Shown here piece after piece: positions 7,803 to 12,161 of a DNA stretch of 12,161 nucleotides; the first letter of the stretch is position 1, and every line of letters starts with the position of its first letter. Source of the stretch: Pelagibius sp041565695 (GTDB taxonomy: Bacteria > Pseudomonadota > Alphaproteobacteria > Kiloniellales > Kiloniellaceae); contig JBFGUI010000108.1 of NCBI GenBank assembly GCA_041565695.1, forward strand, positions 1 through 12,161, written 5' to 3'. The translations under genes and the position numbers were made by a program. The notes under the pieces were generated by a model. It made no database searches and was not told the DNA's origin. It saw nothing but the letters and a program-made list of their open reading frames with translations.

Positions 7803-7914
7803 CCCTCACCCTCCCGCCCCTGAGTGCTTCATGGGCGGGTCCCCCCTCTCCCCTCGGGGAGAGGGTTGCGAAGCCTTGGCAAGTGAAGCGAGCCTAGGCG
7901 GCGCTGGGTGAGGG
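7803..7914. repeat. Nested palindromic intergenic element (REP-like)
   Basis: Outer arms CCCTCACCC (7803-7811) and GGGTGAGGG (7906-7914) are perfect inverted repeats. Inside them lie CCCGCCC/GGGCGGG (7813-7819 with 7833-7839), a 10-base-pair CCCTCTCCCC/GGGGAGAGGG hairpin (7844-7865), and a degenerate direct repeat GCGAAGCCTTGGC / GCGAGCCTAGGC (7868-7880 and 7888-7899). The last copy contains the palindrome GCCTAGGC. It fills most of the convergent gap between the cysteine-rich gene and folC. CCCTCACCC/CCCTCTCCC palindromes are common dispersed intergenic repeats in GC-rich proteobacteria; that this one is repeated elsewhere in the genome is inference. Confidence 0.7.
7844..7865. terminator. 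Inner hairpin, candidate bidirectional terminator
   Basis: The ten-base arms CCCTCTCCCC and GGGGAGAGGG are separated by only TC, so the real loop is probably four bases. The position between two convergent genes suits a two-way transcription stop. Neither flank has a T tract, so termination may be weak or Rho-assisted. Confidence 0.4.
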
Positions 7915-7929
7915 GGAGAGCATCGGAAA

Positions 7930-9273
7930 CTACCCGTTCTCGCTGAGCACGTGGCCGGCGAGGTAGAGCGAGCCGCAGATCAGCACGCGGCCCGGGGCCA
8001 GCGCACCTTCCAGAACGGCTTTGAGCGCTGCCATGACGCTCTCCGCCGCTGCCGCATCGGCAAAGCCGGCGGCTGTGGCGCGTTCGGCGGCGGTCTCGGC
8101 GCTGAGGCTGGCCGCCTCGCCGGGAATGCGCACCGCGCGCAGCCTGCCGGCCAGCGGTGCCAGCGGCGCCAGGTAGCCGCCGGCCGCCTTGGTGTCCAGC
8201 ATGCCGTAGATCAGGTGCAGCGGCCGCTCGCGCCAGTCCTTGAGCGACTCCGCCAGGGCGAGGCCGGCGGACGGGTTGTGGCCGCCGTCGAGCCACAGCT
8301 CCCAGCCGGGCGGCAGGGCCTCGACCAGCGGCCCGCGCGTCAGGCGCTGCAGGCGGCCCGGCCAGCTGGCGGTGGTCAGGCCCCGGGCCGCAGCCGCGTC
8401 GTCGAGACCGAAGTCCGCCAGTTGCCGGGCACAGGCGACGGCCATGGCGGCGTTGGCGATCTGGTAGCTGCCCGGCAGCACCGGGCGCGGCAGGTCGCAG
8501 GCGCCCTGCCCGTCCGCGTAGCGCAGGCCCGCGGGCGTTGCTTCGAAGGTCCAGTCGCGCCCGGCGACGAAGAGCGGCGCAGCGAGCGCCGCGGCGCGCG
8601 CCTCCAGCACGGCAAGCGCTGCCGGCTCCTGCGGGCCGACCACGCAGGGCACCCCGGCCTTGAGGATACCGGCCTTCTCGCCGGCGATGGCCTCCAGGGT
8701 CGGGCCGAGGTACTGCTGGTGGTCGAGCGCGATGGGCGTGATCGCGGTCAGCCGCGGACGGGCGATCACGTTGGTGGCGTCGAGCCGCCCGCCGAGGCCG
8801 GTTTCCAGCAGCAGCACGTCAGCAGGTTCATCCGCAAAGGCGAGGAAGGCGGCGGCGGTGGTGATCTCGAAGAAGGTGATCGGCTGCGGCCCGTTCACCG
8901 CCTCGCAGTGCTCCAGCAGCCTGATCAGCGCCGCCTCGTCGATCAGGCCGCCGGTAAGGCGGATGCGCTCGTGGAAGCGCACCAGGTGCGGCGAGGTGTA
9001 GACCTGCACGCGCCGGCCCGCCGCTTCCAGCATGGCGCGCAGGAAGGCGAGCAGCGAGCCCTTGCCGTTGGTGCCGGCCACGTGCACCACCGGGGCGACG
9101 TGGCGCTCCGGATGGTCGAGGCGCGCCAGCAGACGCTCGACGCGTTCGAGCGTCAGGTCGATGACCTTGGGATGCAGACGGGTCAGGCGGTCGAGGACCG
9201 CATCGCTGGTCTTGCCGCCCGACACATCGTGCTTGCCGGCGGCAACTGCCGGCGCATCAGCTGCGGGGGGCAT
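7930..9273 (-). CDS. folC: Bifunctional dihydrofolate synthase / folylpolyglutamate synthase
   Basis: This 447-residue cytosolic Mur-ligase-type enzyme adds glutamate to dihydropteroate and then further glutamates to folates, using ATP. Visible motifs are the P-loop GTNGKGS (67-73), YTSPHL (92-97), FFEITTAAAF (134-143), ETGLGGRLDATN (157-168), the LDHQQYLG block (183-190) with GEKAGILK, WPGRLQ (304-309) and DGGHNP (329-334) at the C-terminal domain. Length is normal. The ATG at 9273 lies inside the accD end (17-base overlap), with GGGAGG only two bases before it, which is too close for good initiation. A GTG at 9225 (residue 17) would start near the conserved SDAVLDRLTRLHPK block but has no clear ribosome binding site. 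It is the last gene of the trpBA-accD operon, and its stop faces the palindromic element. Confidence 0.95.
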   Translation of the reverse strand: MPPAADAPAVAAGKHDVSGGKTSDAVLDRLTRLHPKVIDLTLERVERLLARLDHPERHVAPVVHVAGTNGKGSLLAFLRAMLEAAGRRVQVYTSPHLVRFHERIRLTGGLIDEAALIRLLEHCEAVNGPQPITFFEITTAAAFLAFADEPADVLLLETGLGGRLDATNVIARPRLTAITPIALDHQQYLGPTLEAIAGEKAGILKAGVPCVVGPQEPAALAVLEARAAALAAPLFVAGRDWTFEATPAGLRYADGQGACDLPRPVLPGSYQIANAAMAVACARQLADFGLDDAAAARGLTTASWPGRLQRLTRGPLVEALPPGWELWLDGGHNPSAGLALAESLKDWRERPLHLIYGMLDTKAAGGYLAPLAPLAGRLRAVRIPGEAASLSAETAAERATAAGFADAAAAESVMAALKAVLEGALAPGRVLICGSLYLAGHVLSENG

Positions 9274-10330
9274 CGCCTCCCTCGGACTCGGCGGCCTTCT
9301 TACCGCCGTTCTTGTTGCTGGCCTTGGCCGCGCCGGCGGCCTCGGCCGTCTCGGCCTTCGCCTTGTCCTCGGCCTTGGCGGCCGCCGGGATCTCCATAGC
9401 GGCCGCCGCGGCGCGCTTGGCCGCGCCGGCCGCCTTGGCGGCCTCCTCGCCGGCCTTGATCGGCACGACCTCGGCCTTCGGCGTCTTGTCGCGCAGCAGT
9501 CCGATCAGCTTGACCAGGGTGTCGCGCAGCTGGTCGCGGCGCACCACCATGTCGACCATGCCGTGGTCGAGCAGGTACTCGGCGCTCTGGAAGCCCTCGG
9601 GCAGGGATTCGCGGATGGTCTCCTCGATCACCCGCTTGCCGGCAAAGCCGATGGTGGCACCGGGCTCTGCTAGGGCGATGTCGCCGAGCATGGCGAAGGA
9701 GGCCGAGACGCCGCCGGTGGTCGGGTCGGTCAGCAGCACGATGTAGGGCAGGCCGGCGTCGCGCACCATCTCCACCGCCACCACCGAGCGCGGCATCTGC
9801 ATGAGGGAGAGGATGCCCTCCTGCATGCGCGCGCCGCCGGAGGCGGGGATGACGATGAGCGCGGCCTCCTGCATCACCGCCAGGCGCGCGGCGGCCAGCA
9901 GGCCCTCGCCGACGGTGATCCCCATGGAGCCGCCCATGTAGGCGAAGTTGAAGGCGGCGATGACGGCCGGCTTGCCGCCCATCTCGCCGTGCGCCACCAC
10001 GATGGCCTCGTCCGGGCCGTTCTTGGCCTGGGCCTCGCGCAGGCGCTCGGTGTAGCGCTTGCGGTCGCGGAACTTCAGCGGATCGACCGGCACCGCCGGC
10101 AGCTCGATCACGTTGTACTGGCCCTCGTCGAACAGCAGCTCGAAGCGGCGGCGCGCCGGGATGCGCATGTGATAGCCGCAGTGCGGGCAGACCCGGAGAT
10201 TGCTCTCCAGCTCGCGGTGGAAGATCATCTGCGAGCAGCTGGCGCACTTTTCCCAGAGATTGTCTGGGACGTCCGGCTTCTGCACCAGGGCGCGGATTTT
10301 GGGCCTGACGTAGTTGGTGATCCAGTTCAT
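9257..10330 (-). CDS. accD: Acetyl-CoA carboxylase carboxyltransferase beta subunit
   Basis: This 357-residue protein is the beta half of the carboxyltransferase that, with AccA, moves the carboxyl group from biotin to acetyl-CoA to give malonyl-CoA for fatty acid synthesis. The N-terminal zinc ribbon is complete (Cys29, Cys32, Cys48, Cys51). The crotonase-type core shows MGGSMG (132-137), SGGARMQEG (164-172) and DPTTGGVSASFAMLGD (202-217). The core ends near residue 292. After it comes about 65 residues of Ala/Lys/Glu-rich low-complexity sequence, absent from the 304-residue E. coli protein. A GGAG motif lies 11 bases before the ATG. trpA ends 26 bases upstream and folC begins within the last codons, so all are likely on one transcript. 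Confidence 0.96.
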   Translation of the reverse strand: MNWITNYVRPKIRALVQKPDVPDNLWEKCASCSQMIFHRELESNLRVCPHCGYHMRIPARRRFELLFDEGQYNVIELPAVPVDPLKFRDRKRYTERLREAQAKNGPDEAIVVAHGEMGGKPAVIAAFNFAYMGGSMGITVGEGLLAAARLAVMQEAALIVIPASGGARMQEGILSLMQMPRSVVAVEMVRDAGLPYIVLLTDPTTGGVSASFAMLGDIALAEPGATIGFAGKRVIEETIRESLPEGFQSAEYLLDHGMVDMVVRRDQLRDTLVKLIGLLRDKTPKAEVVPIKAGEEAAKAAGAAKRAAAAAMEIPAAAKAEDKAKAETAEAAGAAKASNKNGGKKAAESEGGDAPRS

Positions 10331-10356
10331 CGGCGATCGGGCTCCGCTTGAAGGGG

Positions 10357-11202
10357 CTAGGCGCTCTTGGCAGCCTTGCCGCCGCGCACGCCCGCGGCCA
10401 GCGATTCTACCAGGGCCAGCACCTTGCCCGCCAGACCCGGCTTGGCCTTGCCGCTGTCGTCCAGCTCGGCCTTGACCGCGTCGACGATGGCCGAGCCGAC
10501 CACCGCGGCGTCGGCGACGCCGGCGATGGCGGCGGCCTGCTCGGGCGTGCGGATGCCGAAGCCGACGGCGATCGGCAGCTCGGTGTGGCGGCGCAGGCGG
10601 GCGACCGCCTCGCGCACGTGGTCGGTCGGCACCGCCTTGGTGCCGGTGATGCCCATGATGGAGACGTAGTAGACGAAGCCGCTGGTGTTGTTCAGCACCA
10701 CCGGCAGGCGCCGGTCGTCGGTGGTCGGCGTGGCCAGGCGGATCCAGTGGATGCCGGCCTTGAGCGCCGGCAGGCAGAGCTCCGCGTCCTCCTCCGGCGG
10801 CAGGTCGACGATGATCAGGCCGTCGACGCCGGACTGCTTGGCCTCGGCGACGAAGCGCTCGACGCCGTAGCTGTAGATCGGGTTGTAGTAGCCCATCAGG
10901 ATGATCGGCGTGTCGCCGTCTTCCTTGCGGAAGCTGCGCACCATCTCCAGGGTCTTGGCCAGCGTCATGCCGGCTTTCAGCGCGCGCAGGGAGGAGGCCT
11001 GGACCGGCGGGCCCTCGGCCATGGGATCGGAGAACGGCATGCCGAGCTCGATCAGGTCGGCGCCGGCGCCGGGCAGCCCTTTGACGATCTCCAGCGAGGT
11101 GGCGTAGTCCGGGTCGCCGGCGGTGACGAAGGCGACCAGCGCGCCGCGGCCCTCGGCCTTGACGGCGGCGAAGCGCCTCTCGATACGGCTCACGTCACTC
11201 AC
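10357..11202 (-). CDS. trpA: Tryptophan synthase alpha subunit
   Basis: From the GTG at 11202 this is 281 residues, a TIM-barrel enzyme that splits indole-3-glycerol phosphate and channels indole to TrpB. The general acid-base Glu (E. coli Glu49) is Glu52 in IELGMPFSDP. The position of E. coli Asp60 is Glu63 (MAEGPPVQ), a conservative change. Other family blocks are AFVTAGDP (24-31), MGYYNPI (103-109), VDLPPEE (132-138), GITGTKA (184-190) and the phosphate-binding VGFGI (213-217) and VVGSAIV (234-240). The start overlaps the trpB stop as GTGA, with GGGAG seven bases upstream, which favours this GTG over the one three codons later. Translation is probably coupled to trpB, as befits a 1:1 complex. 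Confidence 0.96.
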   Translation of the reverse strand: MSDVSRIERRFAAVKAEGRGALVAFVTAGDPDYATSLEIVKGLPGAGADLIELGMPFSDPMAEGPPVQASSLRALKAGMTLAKTLEMVRSFRKEDGDTPIILMGYYNPIYSYGVERFVAEAKQSGVDGLIIVDLPPEEDAELCLPALKAGIHWIRLATPTTDDRRLPVVLNNTSGFVYYVSIMGITGTKAVPTDHVREAVARLRRHTELPIAVGFGIRTPEQAAAIAGVADAAVVGSAIVDAVKAELDDSGKAKPGLAGKVLALVESLAAGVRGGKAAKSA

Positions 11203-12161
11203 AGCTCGACTCCCAAGGCCTTGGCGACGGTGAAGACGTCCTTGTCGCCGCGCCCGCACATGTTCATGACCAGGATCTCGTCGCGGCCCATCTCGGGCGC
11301 CAGCTTGCGCACGTGGGCCAGCGCGTGGGCGGGCTCGAGCGCCGGGATGATGCCCTCGATCTTGGAGCAGAGCTGAAAGGCCTCCAGCGCCTCTTTGTCG
11401 GTGGCCGAGACGTACTCGGCGCGGCCGATGTCGTTGAGCCAGGAGTGCTCCGGGCCGATGCCCGGGTAGTCGAGGCCGGCGGAGATCGAGTGCGCGTCGA
11501 TGATCTGGCCGTCGTCGTTCTGCAGCAGGTAGGTGCGGTTGCCGTGCAGCACGCCGGGCCGCCCGCCGGTGAGGGAGGCGGCGTGCTCGCCGGTTGTGAT
11601 GCCGTGGCCGGCCGCCTCGACGCCGACGATGCGCACCTCCTTGTCGTCGAGGAAGGGGTGGAACAGGCCCATGGCGTTGGAGCCGCCGCCGATGCAGGCG
11701 ACCAGGGCGTCGGGCAGGCGGCCCTCGGCCTCCATGATCTGCTCGCGCGTCTCGCGGCCGATGATCGACTGGAAGTCGCGCACCATGGCCGGGTAGGGAT
11801 GCGGGCCGGCCACCGTGCCGATGATGTAGAAGGTGTTCTCGACGTTGGCGACCCAGTCGCGCAGGGCGTCGTTCATGGCGTCCTTCAGGGTGCCGGTGCC
11901 GCTGGTGACCGAGCGCACCTCGGCGCCCAAGAGCTTCATGCGGAAGACGTTGGGCGCCTGGCGCTCGATGTCGGTCTCGCCCATGTAGACCACGCACGGC
12001 AGGTCGAACAGCGCGCAGAAGGTCGCGGTGGCCACGCCGTGCTGCCCGGCCCCGGTCTCGGCGATCACCCGGGTCTTGCCCATGCGCTTGGCGAGCAGGA
12101 TCTGCCCGAGCACGTTGTTGGCCTTGTGCGAGCCGGTGTGGTTGAGCTCGTCGCGCTTGAA
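11199..12161 (-). CDS. trpB: Tryptophan synthase beta subunit, 5' end outside the window
   Basis: The frame is open to the right edge, giving the last 320 residues of a PLP enzyme that joins indole and serine to make tryptophan. Compared with the usual length of about 400, roughly 80-90 N-terminal residues are missing. The PLP-binding lysine lies in HTGSHKANN (codon 12123-12125). ETGAGQHGVATAT carries the catalytic Glu, and GGGSNAMG forms the PLP phosphate loop. The HSISAGLDYPGIGPEH segment is typical. The C-terminal MNMCGRGDKD has Cys where E. coli has Ser377, the residue near the PLP ring nitrogen. The stop overlaps trpA by four bases. trpF is often just upstream in related genomes but cannot be seen here. 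Confidence 0.96.
   Translation of the reverse strand, partial: FKRDELNHTGSHKANNVLGQILLAKRMGKTRVIAETGAGQHGVATATFCALFDLPCVVYMGETDIERQAPNVFRMKLLGAEVRSVTSGTGTLKDAMNDALRDWVANVENTFYIIGTVAGPHPYPAMVRDFQSIIGRETREQIMEAEGRLPDALVACIGGGSNAMGLFHPFLDDKEVRIVGVEAAGHGITTGEHAASLTGGRPGVLHGNRTYLLQNDDGQIIDAHSISAGLDYPGIGPEHSWLNDIGRAEYVSATDKEALEAFQLCSKIEGIIPALEPAHALAHVRKLAPEMGRDEILVMNMCGRGDKDVFTVAKALGVEL
11210..11214 (-). promoter_or_regulatory. Ribosome binding site for trpA inside trpB
   Basis: GGGAG on the - strand lies seven bases before the GTG at 11202, within the last codons of trpB. It supports the GTGA-overlap start and coupled translation of the two tryptophan synthase subunits. Confidence 0.6.

Noticed and set aside
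7868..7899. Two similar 12-13 base copies considered as CRISPR-like repeats or an integration site
   Set aside because: Only two imperfect copies with an eight-base gap, inside a palindromic element, and no integrase, Cas gene or tRNA nearby.
7951..9399. A 482-codon open frame on the + strand, antisense to folC
   Set aside because: No domain, biased composition; folC on the - strand shows every expected motif.
10348..11376. A 342-codon open frame on the + strand, antisense to trpA
   Set aside because: Asp/Gln/Gly-rich shadow of trpA, with no recognisable family.
11203..11997. A long - strand frame that would extend TrpA upstream through trpB
   Set aside because: Its upstream part is an Arg/His-rich shadow of trpB. 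The GTG at 11202 with GGGAG seven bases before it gives the normal TrpA N-terminus.

Overview
The window is about 12 kb of GC-rich chromosomal DNA. It carries six recognisable housekeeping genes and one small cysteine-rich gene. Codon use, the alphaproteobacterial type of AddB/AddA, and the gene set addB-addA-trxA facing trpB-trpA-accD-folC all point to an alphaproteobacterium. A high-GC Rhodospirillales-like lineage is my best guess, inferred without any database search.

Left half, + strand. After about 200 bases with no recognisable gene (but one good hairpin), addB and addA follow each other with an ATGA overlap. They encode the two subunits of the AddAB helicase-nuclease, which processes double-strand breaks for RecA. 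trxA (thioredoxin) lies 96 bases further on. A well-placed sigma70-type promoter overlaps the addA stop codon, so trxA probably has its own transcript. A strong intrinsic terminator follows in an AT-richer gap. Next is a small gene for an eight-cysteine protein of the CxxCxxxCC (YkgJ) family, best started at a GTG with a good ribosome binding site.

Middle. A convergent gap of 136 bases separates this small gene from folC. It is filled by a nested set of palindromes (outer CCCTCACCC/GGGTGAGGG arms, two inner hairpins and a degenerate direct repeat). It looks like a dispersed REP-type intergenic repeat that may also terminate transcription from both sides.

Right half, - strand, transcribed right to left: trpB (5' end outside the window), trpA, accD, folC. 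trpB/trpA share a GTGA overlap, trpA and accD are 26 bases apart, and accD/folC overlap by 17 bases, so this is one compact and probably translationally coupled operon. It joins the last two steps of tryptophan synthesis to the acetyl-CoA carboxylase beta subunit and folylpolyglutamate synthase.

I found no mobile element, CRISPR array, phage, defence or secondary-metabolite system and no RNA gene, and I do not think the window holds an undescribed multi-gene system. The points most worth a second look are the palindromic element, the cysteine-rich protein beside it, the AT-rich transcript end after trxA, the charged low-complexity tail of AccD, and a Glu at the usual catalytic Asp of TrpA.
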